From: Breviolum minutum Mf 1.05b.01
Lineage: Eukaryota; Sar; Dinophyceae; Suessiales; Symbiodiniaceae
Reading direction: 5' to 3'
Assembly (NCBI GenBank): GCA_000507305.1
Contig: DF240095.1
Span: 162,753-226,752, forward strand
DNA length: 64,000 bases
Below the pieces are notes generated by a model, which did no database searches, was not told where the DNA came from, and saw nothing but the letters and a program-made list of their open reading frames with translations. This document shows positions 1 to 10,287 of the stretch, piece after piece. The position numbers and the translations under genes are program-made. The first letter of the stretch is position 1; every line of letters begins with the position of its first letter.

Positions 1-34
1 AGTCAGTCAGTCAGTCAGTCAGTCAGTCAGTACA
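1..34. repeat. AGTC tetranucleotide microsatellite
   Basis: About seven perfect AGTC units open the window; imperfect AGTC/CAGT units continue to about position 128. The array is cut by the window edge, so its full length is unknown. Confidence 0.95.
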
Positions 35-213
35 GTCAATAGGTCAGTTCATCACTTGGGCAATTGCTAATCAGACAGTCAATCAGTCAATTAGTCAGTG
101 AGCTAGTTAGTCAGTTGGTCAATTTTTTTGCTCTGACATCCTTCACTCACAGCAATCAATCTCTCCTATACGTTTCCTATTCTTGAAACTTCCGCCACCG
201 CCTTGTGCGGTTG

Positions 214-434
214 TACTGGTAAAGGGAAACCAATGGTTACCTAACCCTTCATAATGCCGGCTATTTCTGGCGGGGGTACGTTACTTGGAGGATCATCCCA
301 GTTAGTAAGTAGTTAGTAACCTTCATTTATAAGCCATTTAGGCCATTTTTAAGGGGAACAATCCCAGTTGGGAGACCTACTAACCATCATTACTAAGCAC
401 TTACTAAATGGGATGATCCTCCAAGTAGGGGTTA
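214..434. mobile_element. Family O element interrupted by family A
   Basis: The O core (AAACCAATGGTTA, then GCCGGCTATTTCTGG and GGGGGTACGTTA) runs into an A copy and resumes as GGGG after it. The uninterrupted O copy near 43960 reads TACGTTAGGGG, so A appears to have landed on the TA and duplicated it. Confidence 0.65.
282..427. mobile_element. Family A foldback element (copy 1)
   Basis: The arms TACTTGGAGGATCATCCCAG and the reverse complement of that sequence at 409-427 enclose about 100 nt of degenerate inner repeat. TA sits at both ends. Confidence 0.85.
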
Positions 435-456
435 ATATAAATCCCTACGGAGTTGG

Positions 457-513
457 GGTTGATGAGTTTATCCCCTAAGGAATACCAATGGGGAGTTCAT
501 CGACCCCAATTCT
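457..513. repeat. Short hairpin (TTGGGGTTGATGAG arms)
   Basis: TTGGGGTTGATGAGTTTATC faces GGAGTTCATCGACCCCAA. A related hairpin lies at 14443-14496. The sequence on either side is open on both strands but I cannot pick a coding frame. Confidence 0.5.
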
Positions 514-739
514 GCACAAGTGGAATCAGGTTGACCCAACCAAAGAGGTTGAACAATTCCTGGAACCCAAATGGGGCCCCTCGTTTTGGTTGGAATTTCG
601 AAAAAAGAGGTGATTTGGGTTCTAGGTTGGTACTAGAAGTAAGTTCATCACTTAGCCAATTCTTAGGATAGTTAAAACAAAAACAACAGAAACTACCAAC
701 AAACCATTGATCAGAATAATGATACACTGAAATATACAC

Positions 740-850
740 TAAGGATCCATACCCTTCCCTAGAGATAGAGTAGGTTTGATGGTTGAAACATCCCATCCCC
801 ACAATAGGATTGGTTGGAATTGTTAATCCCGGATTCCAATCGGACATACA
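740..850. mobile_element. Degenerate family P element
   Basis: It shares AATAGGATTG...GGATTCCAATCGGACATAC with the P copies at 14519 and 32147, but its outer arms have decayed. Confidence 0.45.
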
Positions 851-869
851 AACGGGTCCAATTCAAAAT

Positions 870-1465
870 CCTCCAGTTCCCTACCTTTGAAGATGGTCTT
901 AGGATCCCTACCAACTCCTCAGGAGGTTGTTTGTTTGAGTAAATTTTTGGTCCGAGGAGCGTAAGTTTCAACGGTAGTGAGGTGTCCTCGTGGTGGCGCC
1001 AATGGAAAGATTCCAGAATTCTGCAAGTTTAGCAAGGTGAAATTCACCTAAAATGACGAGATAGAGTGAAGATATTCTTGAAAAAACATGGAACACTGGT
1101 ATTTGTCACTAATCAACAACCCATTGGGTTTATATGACATGATATAACAAGGCCTTATTGAACCATGGTTGTTAAGGACCCAAGTTTTTTTGGCTGATCA
1201 ATTGAAACTTCCTTCCATGACATTTTTTTTGGATAGTAGATACTATTGACCAAACTGAACTACCAGTACCCATGTTTGACTAGTAAGTGGATCAACAAAC
1301 AACTTACCATCAGCGCCGATTTCACGAATTTTAACATTTGTTATTTTCCTGGTTAATAGACAAAACATACCAAGAACCACCAACCACCAAAGAAACGCGC
1401 TGACCATGTTGTCCAAGATGGGAGTCAAAGTAGAGAAAAGAAAGGCACTTTAAAGCATCCAAGAC
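870..1465. other. Unassigned stretch
   Basis: I see no recognised element family and no convincing exon here. The minus-strand ORF across 1243-1428 has no splice or start support. Confidence 0.5.
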
Positions 1466-1640
1466 CTAAACACTCAATGTATGATGATATACCCTCCTTG
1501 GAACTAACATATCCCATCAAAAAAACTTTTGAAGATGATTTTCCTTTTCCCAAGGTGGGACATGTTAGTTCCCTGGAGGGTATGATATATTTACAAATGA
1601 TTATTTATACCACAAGATGACTCCCCAAACCGTTGGGAGT
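1466..1640. mobile_element. Degenerate family F element carrying a B copy
   Basis: CTAAACACTCAATGTATGATGATA matches the left arm of F. The sequence TGATATATTTAC, the next part of F, follows only after the B copy at 1490-1582. Confidence 0.55.
1490..1582. mobile_element. Family B foldback element (copy 1)
   Basis: TACCCTCCTTGGAACTAACA opposes TGTTAGTTCCCTGGAGGGTA. The inner GAAGATGATTTTCCTTTTCCC is also conserved. It sits inside an F-like element. Confidence 0.85.
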
Positions 1641-1835
1641 TATGACATTTGTTAGTGTATCACGACGTTACCATAAAAACAATCCAAGCAAATGTAGGTA
1701 AATATACCGGTCGTCCCATGGTATGGTATGGGTAGGATAAAGCCAATAGAAGGATCCCGTCATCAACGAGTTTTGAATGGGATTGAAGAAACCAAGAGTC
1801 TAAGAAAGGTACAACATAGCTGTCACAAGCCTACC

Positions 1836-1905
1836 AGGGTGGGCCCCCTACTAGTTATACGTGAGGTTATAACTTGTAACTCCTGTAAATAGGCCATTAA
1901 CTCCA
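1836..1905. mobile_element. Partial family I element
   Basis: GGTGGGCCCC is followed by GTTATAACTTGTAACTCC and CTGTAAATAGGCC, the order of the I family. The right arm is missing. Confidence 0.45.
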
Positions 1906-2205
1906 TTCGTGGCTATAGCCCACGTTGGTAAAGGGATGATGGCTTCAGGTGCCCAAGGACTTTCTGCATGCCTTGGGCCAAAACAAAAGTTTTGCCAAGT
2001 ATATTTATATCATATTTTGAGGGGGATGACCCCTTCTATTTTTATGGGTCAAATCTTCGAAAATATGGCGGACCATTTGCGTTCTAGGTTTATTTCATTT
2101 GGTTGTACAAATCTTTGGGAGATACCCTTAAAAATCACAACCCAAACACCACGATATTGAGTCAGGGGGTTCTCTATGACTATATATTTCTTGTGGCTTA
2201 GGCTA

Positions 2206-2325
2206 TACTTGGAAAATCATCCCAAATAGTAAGTGGTTAGAAACCATGGTTAGTAAGTCCCCTCGGGGGAGTCGGATTAAAAAAGGGTTTGGTTTACCCC
2301 TTACAAAGTGGGAACTCATCCTCTA
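2206..2325. mobile_element. Degenerate family A element
   Basis: TACTTGGAAAATCATCCCAA opens it and GGGAACTCATCCTC closes it. It abuts an N element and the two share a TA at 2324. Confidence 0.55.
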
Positions 2326-2475
2326 ACTTGGATGTCCTGGGACGGAAGTTAGGATCAATGGTTAGGATCATTGGCTTGTAACCTAACCTACTTGTGAATG
2401 GGATATATTGGGGTTGTAACCCATTTACATCCAATTTACAAATCATTTACTAACTTCCAACGGCACATCCAAGTA
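2324..2475. mobile_element. Family N foldback element (copy 1)
   Basis: TAACTTGGATGTCCTGGGA opposes CTTCCAACGGCACATCCAAGTA. The inner TAGGATCAATGGTTAG and GTAACCCATTT are typical of N. Confidence 0.75.
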
Positions 2476-2635
2476 CCCATCCCTTTGCGTCAAGTGTCGT
2501 TGTAGATGGTGAGCGCGCTCTTGATATTCAAGGTGCAAAAGCCTTCTTTCACATCATGGTCTGGCCAGCGATGAAATCGCCGCACATCATCCGGGCTTGC
2601 CAAGCTCTGAACGAACGTATAACACGGGAGATATT

Positions 2636-2732
2636 AACCCTCCAGGGAACTAACAAATATTCCCTTTTAAAAGGCACTTTTGAGTCGATGATTTTCCGTT
2701 TCCCATGAAAAAAGGAAATGTTGGTGGTTTCA
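2636..2732. mobile_element. Degenerate family B element
   Basis: TTAACCCTCCAGGGAACTAACA begins it; the right arm is worn down to GGAAATGTTGGTGG. Confidence 0.5.
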
Positions 2733-2946
2733 CCATCTACTCACCGAAAACTAACCGCAAAAGCGGCTGAAAAATGATGGGTTCATAGGATTATTCTGGT
2801 TCTGGTAATAGGTCGTATCTTTTATAACCCCTTTTGGTAATAGGTGGTAGGGAAAATATAACTTTATAGATGGCGGGGCTATCAACAAAACCTGGCTGTC
2901 GTTTGCCAAGAGTTCTACCTTTTGACCAACTCGACTAGAATTTTCC

Positions 2947-2992
2947 AACATACCCCTGGAACATACCAAAACCACCCTCAACCAACATTTCA
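2947..2992. mobile_element. Left arm of a family U element
   Basis: AACATACCCCTGGAACATACC with CCCTCAACCAACA matches one arm of the full U copy at 8629-8730. Confidence 0.5.
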
Positions 2993-3009
2993 TGAAAGAT
3001 GTTGTTTCT

Positions 3010-3135
3010 TAGACTTGCTTAAGATAAATGGAACAAAAATCCAAACATATTTTCCCAAAATGGTGTTTTTTCATGGTGATGAATCTCATGTGATCGAAAC
3101 CGTAAAAAAATCGCCTACACAACAAATCCACGATT
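3010..3135. mobile_element. Family H element
   Basis: It has the H core: CATATTTTCCCAAAATGGTG, TTTTTCATGGTGATGAATC, then GTAAAAAAATCGCC and AACAAATCC. Confidence 0.55.
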
Positions 3136-3177
3136 TTTTTGGGGGGTTCGTGTGGAGATACCTGCTTGGATGTCTGA

Positions 3178-3360
3178 AGCTAGTAAATGGTTTGCAAATG
3201 GATAACCCCCAAAAAATCCCATTTATATAAGTAGGTTATAACTCATTTACTAACCACCATGAGCCCCCAAAACCCAATTTGAAAATAGGAGATATAGGAG
3301 GCTTTGGCCACCTTTTGAACCATTAAAAACCTCTAAACATGTAGGGACCCTGGGAGGCCC
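3178..3360. mobile_element. Partial N followed by family V element
   Basis: AGTAAATGG...AAGTAGGTTATAACTCATTTACTAACC is the inner half of N. CATGAGCCCCCAAAACCC and GGCTTTGGCCACC, which follow, belong to V. Confidence 0.45.
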
Positions 3361-3770
3361 ATGGCATTGATCCTACCAACCCCTTTCCCGGCAAAATCCG
3401 CTCCCAGGCCTGGTTCCACAAAGATGGGACATCCTTCCCTGATGTCAAAGGACCAAGGTTGGATTTTTCGAGCAATGGACCAAGGTGTTTATGGTAAATC
3501 ACCTGGATTTGTCCATGGGTTTAAGGGCCAAAGGCCATATATACCATGGATTTGTACTATGAATTCCTTCCAGTCCATGTGAAGCCTCAAGTGGGTCCCT
3601 CATGTAGTTTCATGTCACATATATACAAAGCTCTGAAATGTCAATGTACTTTTGCATAATGTACATACCTGGATCTTCCAACTGTGTAAAATGTGCGCCG
3701 TTTCTACCAACAAAAGCCAACCAAAAAGGCAAAAATTTTCAATAATCTGGAAAATCCAGGTGTTCACATG
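3361..3770. other. Mostly unassigned stretch
   Basis: It is open on the plus strand for about 220 nt but has low-complexity composition. ACCAAGGTTGG...TTTGTCCATGGGTTT resembles a worn V element. No exon edge was found. Confidence 0.4.
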
Positions 3771-3866
3771 CCCAAACACTCAATGTTTGGTCAATTGATA
3801 TCAACATTTGGAAATATTGGGCGGTAAATGTATAGGGAAATTGACCACACATTGAGTGTTTAAGGG
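3771..3866. mobile_element. Family F foldback element
   Basis: CCCAAACACTCAATGTTTGG opposes CACATTGAGTGTTTAAGGG. The inner arms carry the TCAATTGATAT and AATTGACC variants. Confidence 0.75.
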
Positions 3867-4282
3867 ATGGATGTTTGATGATTGATTTTCTTCCGGGAAA
3901 GCTGCAGATAGATGTACGGATAGACACCAAAGATGTTGTATTGATCTTATAGCTTGATGACTGATCATTATGACGTGAAAGGCTCCTGGTCGATTAGTAA
4001 CCCCTTAATAAGGCCTCAGGGGGGTACCCTTGGATTCCCATCATGTAAAGTATTCCCTTTTCGCTGGGACATCCTGGCTACTTTTTTGTCGCTCTCGAAA
4101 CGCCTGTTAGTTCTAGGTTGCTTAGATGGAATATGCTCATTCATTCAAAATCATTTGGCTCTGTATGAACGCCTCGTAAATCGTGGCATATTCCGCCCTG
4201 TTTGGCATCCGAAGATGCTCGCAAATGATCATGGCACACAGTTGGACCTTGCAACCACCCGTGTCTCACCAGGGGCATGGGT

Positions 4283-4615
4283 TCATGGCTCATTGACCCA
4301 TTCCCAACACTCACTTCCAGCTTCATGGTCCAAGGTGCAAGAGCTGCATTCCAAGCTGCGTTGGCGGCCTAGAGTCATAAGCATGTGATGCAGCATGGAA
4401 AGACATACAGAATACGGATCTCCGCTTCCTGTGATGATATGTGATCCTTGGTCACAGTTGTCACGATGCCTGGGATCCACCGACCTTTTCGTGAAAGTCC
4501 CGCGTGGCGGACGCACAATTGGGAATCTGTCAGATTCAGATAGGCTTCTACTTTGATCGAGCTCCAATTTTTTTTTCCAATTGTCGCACATGAGCAGTAT
4601 GCTCGCTGCCTGCAC
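4283..4615 (-). pseudogene. Coding-like island, strand uncertain
   Basis: This GC-richer island is open for 110 codons on the minus strand, with a basic N-terminal half and a later Cys-containing stretch (SSCTLDHEAGSEC). Other frames on both strands (plus 3954-4388) are also open, so the frame cannot be settled. I recognise no family. No flanking element gives a clean splice site. Confidence 0.22.
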
Positions 4616-4914
4616 TCAATTCACGCCTCCCGTCGCCCACGGGTAGCGGGTAGCCAGCACGAATGTTTAAGGACGGCCATAAACCCGCCCAGTAGGTCGC
4701 CGGAGCCGGCATTACCTATGAACGAGAGGGTTTAGGAAAACCCTAAGCCTAAAACCATAAATGAAAACGAGACTCTACGGTTGATAACCACTGGATTATG
4801 CAGTTTACCAGCAAAATCACACTCAAAGCACTTTTTGCGCCTTAAGCCAAATCGAAGTCGAAATGATCATCTTTAAGTAAACCTTGATGCAGAAGTGGAG
4901 GACTAATTATGTAT

Positions 4915-5040
4915 ATACACCATGGGCCCCTAAGGTCCCTACATTTTTGTTCGAGGTTTTTATGATAAATCACCTGGGTCAAAAGGTGGCCAAAACCTTC
5001 ACTTTTTCCATTGGGCTTTTCGGGGCTCATGGCAAAAGGT
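4915..5040. mobile_element. Family V element
   Basis: CCATGGGCCCCTAAGGTCC opens it. GGTGGCCAAAACC and GGGGCTCATGG follow, the same order as the copy at 40146. Confidence 0.4.
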
Positions 5041-5092
5041 ATGGTATTAGCTCATATCCTTACCAGGTAACCAGCTTGGTAGAGAATTGAGC

Positions 5093-5230
5093 CAGTGATC
5101 AAAAAAACCTTGGGTCGGTCCCTTACTTTCTAGGGATCCACATGTCATGGTTTATAAAATAATCCGACCATATAAAATGGCTAGGATTTCATCCCCTGAC
5201 CCTAAACATCAACACGACCCATGCCAGAAA
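5093..5230 (+). mobile_element. Partial family L element
   Basis: TGAGCCAGTGATCAAAAAAA, GGTCCCTTACTTTC, TCATGGTTTATAAAATAATCC and ATCCCCTGACCCTAAAC occur in the L order. The terminal T-rich arm is absent. Confidence 0.55.
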
Positions 5231-5483
5231 TACTCATGCACAAGCACTAGCTTCCAAATAGAGAGAGAAAAGGTAGTGCAGCTGGGATGGGGCTTAGATT
5301 TGTCTCGTGACAAATCCGTATTCATGTTAACCATTTCACCATTCCTGTTGGGAATTCACGTGTTCTTGTTCCATACTTAGTAACTCTTGGAACTCTGCAA
5401 TTGGAATTTTTAGTGAAGGTTAAAGTATGCAAAACTTCGGTCTTTCGAAGGTTTCACTTTTAGTTGCTTACAATAAGCAATTA

Positions 5484-5595
5484 CTTGGATTTGCTGGAAA
5501 CGATATTTTTGGAACAAGTTCCAACAACATTCTCCCAGATGGTGGTTGTTCATGGTGATTTACCATTGTAGAATCCGAAAAAAAAAACATACGGA
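5484..5595. mobile_element. Family H element
   Basis: ACTTGGATTTGCTGG, AACATTCTCCCAGATGGTGG and TTCATGGTGATTTACCAT are present. The closing CAAATCCAAG arm is lost. Confidence 0.55.
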
Positions 5596-5849
5596 ACCTG
5601 TTCGCCTGTTCGGTTTGCGAAGTTAGGGTCATATTCTTAGCTCTTTGAACCACTCCCTAGTTACAGCTATCTTAAAAAAAAAGCTTCCCTCCCACCCAAT
5701 ATTCCCTTCTCATAGAAAAACAGAAAACATCAAACCTTATTTCAACAAAAACTGATATGGTGCACAACATGACTGAAAATTAAATCCCCAAAACAGAGAT
5801 TCAAGTACAGTATCTAAAATCCCCGGACAATCCCTGTACATCCAAACAA

Positions 5850-5958
5850 CTTTTGAGGAGGTTATTCAAACACACAAACGCCTCTTGAGGCGAAACGGCT
5901 TTTAGGTATTCCAAACACACAAATACTTACACGGTATGACTGGAGGATTTTGGATGAC
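5850..5958. mobile_element. Degenerate family E element
   Basis: TTGAGGAGGTTATTCAAACAC and CGGTATGACTGGAGGATTTTGG are E arm pieces. A family A copy follows immediately. Confidence 0.45.
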
Positions 5959-6100
5959 TACTTGGAGGATCATCTCAGTTAATAAGTGGTTAGTAACCCC
6001 CATGTACAAACCATTTATGCCATTTGGAAGGGGAACAATTCGACTTACGGGACATACTAATGACGATTATTAACGACTTACTAACTGGGATGATCCTCCA
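5959..6100. mobile_element. Family A foldback element (copy 2)
   Basis: TACTTGGAGGATCATCTCAG opposes ACTAACTGGGATGATCCTCC. The last six bases of the right arm are missing. Confidence 0.8.
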
Positions 6101-6187
6101 GAAAACCTCACCGGAGTAAACCCAGTTTTTGAGAGTATACTTTAGACACAGGTTTCAAGTATATAGCAAAAACCTTTATATAACAAC

Positions 6188-6280
6188 TCCTTTTCCTCCA
6201 GGGGACTAACATATGGGAAAAGGAAATCACCTTCAAAAGTGTCTTTAAACGGGGACATTGTAGTTGTGAGGAGGGTATAA
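6188..6280. mobile_element. Family B element, diverged
   Basis: TTCCTCCAGGGGACTAACA and GGACATTGTAGTTGTGAGGAGGGTA are B arms in opposite orientation. Confidence 0.55.
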
Positions 6281-6296
6281 ATGGCTTGTAACCGTA

Positions 6297-6409
6297 TCCC
6301 TCCCTGAAACTAACAGCTCTCCCCTGAAAATTGATAGTTGGAAGACGATCCTTTCATTTTGGAACCCGGCTCATTTTCAGGGGACATGTTAGTTTTATAG
6401 GGAGTGTAT
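6297..6409. mobile_element. Family C foldback element
   Basis: TCCCTCCCTGAAACTAACAG opposes CATGTTAGTTTTATAGGGAG. The inner CCCTGAAAA / TTTTCAGGGG pair is intact. Confidence 0.7.
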
Positions 6410-6450
6410 GTATATATACATATTATCTATACTATATATATATATATATC
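6410..6450. repeat. TA microsatellite
   Basis: Alternating TA and TATC units, about 40 nt. Confidence 0.9.
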
Positions 6451-6796
6451 CTTATTGCCCATCCCCAACGTTGTTTTTTCCTTCAAGTTTTTTTCGAAAC
6501 ACAAATCCACACCCAACCTCAGCTGATAAGCCCTTCCCAAGGTATGATCCAACTCGATAACCACAAAAGCTTCATCTTTAAATTCCTGGTGCAGCAGAGC
6601 TGAGCACACCAACCCGCCCGGTTGTTATGAAGGTGTCCGTAAGGATTTGTACACCTTGAGGTTGTTGAACGTTTAAACGTTGGTTAAATGAAGGAGATAT
6701 CGGAAGATGTATCAACAAAACCTGTGAAAGAAAGGGAGTTGGGGATGTTTTTTGTTTGCTTGTTGTGTCTTAGTGTTGGAAGAGTAATCTCAACTA

Positions 6797-6890
6797 CCCA
6801 GATACTCAAATGTATGGTCTATTTACCCAGATTTGGTTAATTTCTGCAGGACATGTACGTAAATGTAGACCATACATTGATCCTTGGAGC
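6797..6890. mobile_element. Family F element
   Basis: CCCAGATACTCAAATGTATGG and GTAAATGTAGACCATACATTGA are the two arms. Confidence 0.65.
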
Positions 6891-7080
6891 GTGTCTGTCA
6901 AACACTTAAACAAGCTTGAAAACAAATCCCCGAAATACAATTCACCCAACCAAGAGCCCTGGCGCAAGCCAAAATTGCTTCGAAAAAAACAGGGAAGAAA
7001 AGCTTATCATCTGAACAAATATGTTCAGTTGTCTCCATCACTTGGAAGTAACACTCAATCGTTTTTTTTTTCAGGGGATA

Positions 7081-7200
7081 TCCCTAGACATCTAAATACC
7101 ATTAAATACCTATTGAGGTGGTTGAACCGCCAAACATCTCCTGAGAAGTTTTTCTTTTGGGGTTCAAACCACCTTCTCACCAGGTCTTTGGATGTAATGT
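7081..7200. mobile_element. Family E variant
   Basis: CCCTAGACATCTAAATACC opposes CCAGGTCTTTGGATGTAATG. It has the central CTCCTGAG typical of E. Confidence 0.55.
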
Positions 7201-7224
7201 ACAGTGATATGGTAGTTTTAGGGA

Positions 7225-7354
7225 AGGTACTCAGATATCCATGGTACTTAGTAACTGGACTATAACCCCTACAAAAGTAGCTTGTACGTCCCATAAATAG
7301 GTGAAATAAACCAACTTACTTACTATAGTTACTAACTTCCACCCGGACACCCTA
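7225..7354. mobile_element. Family N variant
   Basis: GGTACTTAGTAACTGG...TAGTTACTAACTTCCACCCGG are opposed. AGGTGAAATAAACCAACTTAC marks the subfamily also seen at 37690 and 55109. Confidence 0.6.
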
Positions 7355-7355
7355 G

Positions 7356-7527
7356 CCCAGATGCTCAATGTATGGTGTATTTACCAACATTTGGGTAGTT
7401 TAGGGGGCAACAAAAACATACCCTCCAGGGAATTAACATATCCCACCTGGGGAAAAGGAAAATCATCTTCAAAATGCCATTTTTGGGGGATATGTTAGTT
7501 CCCTGGAGGGTATTTTGAGTGTCTGGG
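7356..7527. mobile_element. Family F element split by a B insertion
   Basis: CCCAGATGCTCAATGTATGG begins it; TTTTGAGTGTCTGGG, the F right end, comes only after the B copy. Most of the F right arm is missing. Confidence 0.7.
7419..7512. mobile_element. Family B foldback element, nested in F
   Basis: TACCCTCCAGGGAATTAACA opposes TGTTAGTTCCCTGGAGGGTA with TA at each end. This is the least degraded B copy along with 40995. Confidence 0.88.
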
Positions 7528-7529
7528 TA

Positions 7530-7672
7530 GTACCAGTAGCATCTTCGCCCATGCTTTTTTGTTCGCGGAATCCTCCAGCCAGAACACCACTTCGGCAAAG
7601 CGATTCGTGCGATCCTGGTGAGTTCGACGGACACGTGGCCGCCAGGCCGTTGGTTGGGGGGAGAGTTGGGAA
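7530..7672 (-). CDS. Exon candidate, hydrophilic protein of unknown function
   Basis: The minus strand is open for about 47 codons with a natural composition (Gly, Ser, Thr and Glu rich; motifs NGLAATC and REQKSMGEDATG). It starts just after a CTAG that could be a 3' splice site and runs into the F/B element at 7527, so that element edge would form the exon boundary. A second frame is open too. No family recognised. Confidence 0.3.
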
Positions 7673-7708
7673 GGTCCTAGTTACTAGTGGTGGTGGACAT
7701 GGGAACCC

Positions 7709-7832
7709 ACTACCCTCCAGAAAACTAACATTGACAATGGAAAATCACCATGTTCTAAAAAGAGATACATAATGACATAGTCTTCAAAAAGGTCGTGTTT
7801 TTCCATTGACAAAATTAGTTTTTGGGGGGGTG
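7709..7832. mobile_element. Family B variant, expanded centre
   Basis: TACCCTCCAGAAAACTAACA and AAATTAGTTTTTGGGGGGG are the arms, with TGACAATGGAAAATC and TTTTTCCATTGACA inside. Confidence 0.6.
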
Positions 7833-7834
7833 AG

Positions 7835-8147
7835 ACGCCATGTAAACCACACATGGTCTATGATTTCTTCTTTTTATATAGATGTGCTTGGTCCAAGAGA
7901 ATTGAAACCAAACCTAGAAAGAAATCAAAACATTTCTTTCCCAAGCATGGTGATTTGTTGAGATATCCTAGAGAAGCGAATCAACCAAGCCTTTAACATC
8001 CTCTCCAGGAGATCGGATAATTACATTATATGGGTATCTAAAAAAGCTTCCCTATTGACTTACAAGAGTTCATACCAAGTGGTGCTGGATGTTGGCCAAC
8101 CCTGGAGTATATAAAAACATATAACACTCATTATCAGTGGACTTTTT
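7835..8147. other. Unassigned stretch
   Basis: Apart from a short H-like piece near 7930 (CCCAAGCATGGTGATTTG) nothing is recognised. Confidence 0.45.
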
Positions 8148-8276
8148 CAGGTTCTTGTGAAGGGTGGTAAGTAGTATATATTCACCCAATTGGCAGTATC
8201 TAGCGCTCATATAGCAGGAATATATTGCCTCCTCTAGGGGGGTTATGTAATCCCTACCACCTATCACAAGAACCTG
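8148..8276. mobile_element. Foldback element W (single copy)
   Basis: CAGGTTCTTGTGAAGGGTGG opposes CCACCTATCACAAGAACCTG, with two mismatches in 22 paired bases and an 85-nt centre. I found no second copy in the window. Confidence 0.7.
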
Positions 8277-8628
8277 AATAATCCATTGACATTACTGTAG
8301 ATATCATATTTCAACAAGCTAAACCTTCAGATGTCTTGAAAAAAAACATTGAAACATTCGTGCTGGAACTGAATCATAAGAAACAACTGTGCTATCCTCA
8401 CGTTTATGGTATGACTGCTATAAGACTTATGACGGGTATGGTTTTGCATCTGGGCGTTGAACGACTAGAAACCCCCAGAGAAAATTTGACAAATAGATAA
8501 TATGATATACCCAAAATAACACCATCTTTGAAGCCGGAGATATATGTTTTGGTATCTATTCGTCCAATTTCGGTGGGTACAACCTGCAAACAAAAAAAGC
8601 ACACTCTAAGAGAACCGCAACATACCCC

Positions 8629-8730
8629 TGGAGCATACCCCCATTCGCATCCCCGAAGCCCCAAATGAAAGGAGCTTCGAAACATAAACTGTTGGTTGGG
8701 GGTCGTTTTGGTATGTTCCAGGGGTATGTT
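8629..8730. mobile_element. Family U foldback element
   Basis: AACATACCCCTGGAGCATACC opposes GGTATGTTCCAGGGGTATGTT. Confidence 0.75.
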
Positions 8731-8849
8731 GGAAAATTCTTAGACACACTCAGTTGGCCTGGTTCAAGTGGTGTCGAATAGAACTTCCTCCTGGCAAAAG
8801 TTGAACTTCAGTACCTGCGAAGAAGAGAGGCAACTTCTGGTTCTGGGAA

Positions 8850-8996
8850 AATGTCCCGGGAAGGGTTTGTTAGGATCAATGGTGATCGGATCAATGGGTT
8901 GTAACTTAATCTTATAAATGGAATATATTGGGGTGAAAAAGAAACAGTGATCTACTAACCGTTGATCCCAGCACTTCCTATGGGGACATCCAAGTT
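8850..8996. mobile_element. Family N foldback element
   Basis: GTCCCGGGAAGG and GGATCAATGGGTTGTAAC face GTTGATCCCAGCACTTCC and GGACATCCAAGTTA. Confidence 0.65.
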
Positions 8997-9221
8997 ATTC
9001 GACGAACGGTCGACCTGATGACCAGCGGTTTCATGGAACTCATTTTGTCTTTGAGGAAAACTGTTGAACCCCGACACAAACAAAAGAAAAGACACAACCT
9101 TCAATGGTGATTAATGGTAGATCACTATAAACAAGAACTCAACCCCCAAAAATATACAAATTATATCTGTCATTATTTGTTTATAGGTAAATAACATATA
9201 GGAAACATGTGCGAAGTGGGT

Positions 9222-9359
9222 CTACTGGGGTTGAAAACGCCCCTTCCTGTACATGTCATCTATACCCTGTACCAGCAAAAATTCCTTCACCCCAGCAGTG
9301 TTTTTTGTTTCTTCCCGCGCACTACGTCGGCCCTGACGCCACTTCACGGTGATCTGTAC
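9222..9359 (-). CDS. Terminal exon candidate, basic protein of unknown function
   Basis: Reading the minus strand from a CCCTGCAG acceptor, 45 codons run in phase 0 to TAG at 9222-9224. The product has a basic start (VQITVKWRQGRRSAREE) and ends KGRFQPQ. It contains one Met, so a Met-based search misses it. There is no repeat in the exon. The plus strand is also partly open, so the strand rests on composition and the acceptor. No family recognised; the upstream exon is not identified. Confidence 0.42.
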   Translation of the reverse strand, partial: VQITVKWRQGRRSAREETKNTAGVKEFLLVQGIDDMYRKGRFQPQ

Positions 9360-9451
9360 CTGCAGGGTCAGCAACGATTTTTTGTATTAAACGGGATTTA
9401 AACGGGGTAAACCGTAAACCATAACCCATAGTGTACCTTTGGATGGACATG

Positions 9452-9525
9452 TATCCCTAAGCATCCAGGTATGTCGGATTGGAAAGGGATTTGACCTACA
9501 AATCCTATTTTGGAGATGGGATGTT
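9452..9525. mobile_element. Left part of a family P element
   Basis: CCCTAAGCATCCAGGTATGTC and GATTGGAAAGGGATTTGACC match P; the right half is missing. Confidence 0.55.
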
Positions 9526-9539
9526 TGGACCATCAACTC

Positions 9540-10015
9540 GATCCTGAAGGGTCCCTACATCACGAGATTTCAGGAGGTTTAGGGGATTATTCAGGGACAA
9601 TGATGTTTCAGAATAAATCTTAATCAGGCCTTATTTCCTGGGGGTTTTCATGTGTGGGTAATGCCCTGAAATTCCCATGATTATACTTTAGCTCAATCTT
9701 TCTTCAATCAAAGGGGTTTGGATGAATTGAAGATTCTTTTGGCCAACATGACAGGACCCCAAAATCCACCATTTTCATCCATTGGTGCTGCTTGGCAAAA
9801 CTGCAAAACCTGTTATCTACGGACTTGGCCAGGAATCCCCAGGAATCCGGACGCCAGTTCCATTGTGAAAGTTGAAACTACGTACCGGCTGTAGAGGACC
9901 ATCCGCCTGAACAAGACCAAGGTAGGCACCCCCCGAGCCGATCGTGAAATAAAAGATATAAATGGGGTGAGGTAACTCCTCCTTTATAGGGTGAAAAAAT
10001 GTGAAAAACACTCCA
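9540..10015. other. Unassigned stretch with O-like piece
   Basis: ATCAGGCCTTATTTCCTGGGGG at 9626-9647 is an O fragment. The rest is unrecognised. Confidence 0.4.
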
Positions 10016-10122
10016 GTTAGCCATATTCACAAGGCCCATTTATAGTGGGTGAAATAACTCCATTTATTATAACGATCGTAGGTTTTCCCACCTTTGTCTG
10101 AGCCAAGATCATTGAAAAAAAT

Positions 10123-10232
10123 CCCCTAGACATCCAAGGCCATCGAGTCATTGAGGTGAAAGGTACGACTGGATATTCGCCTGGATTTTCTACAGAAAGA
10201 CCTTGGGTGTTTTGGAAAATCTTTGGACATCT
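10123..10232. mobile_element. Family E variant, degraded
   Basis: CCCTAGACATCCAAGG opposes ATCTTTGGACATC. Confidence 0.4.
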
Positions 10233-10287
10233 TGTGAAAAGGTGGAAGAATAATGGGGGATCCAACACATTCCGGAAGGTAAAGTTT

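Noticed and set aside
4733..4760. Telomere-like AACCCTAAGCCTAAAACC
   Set aside because: Only two imperfect units; no array.
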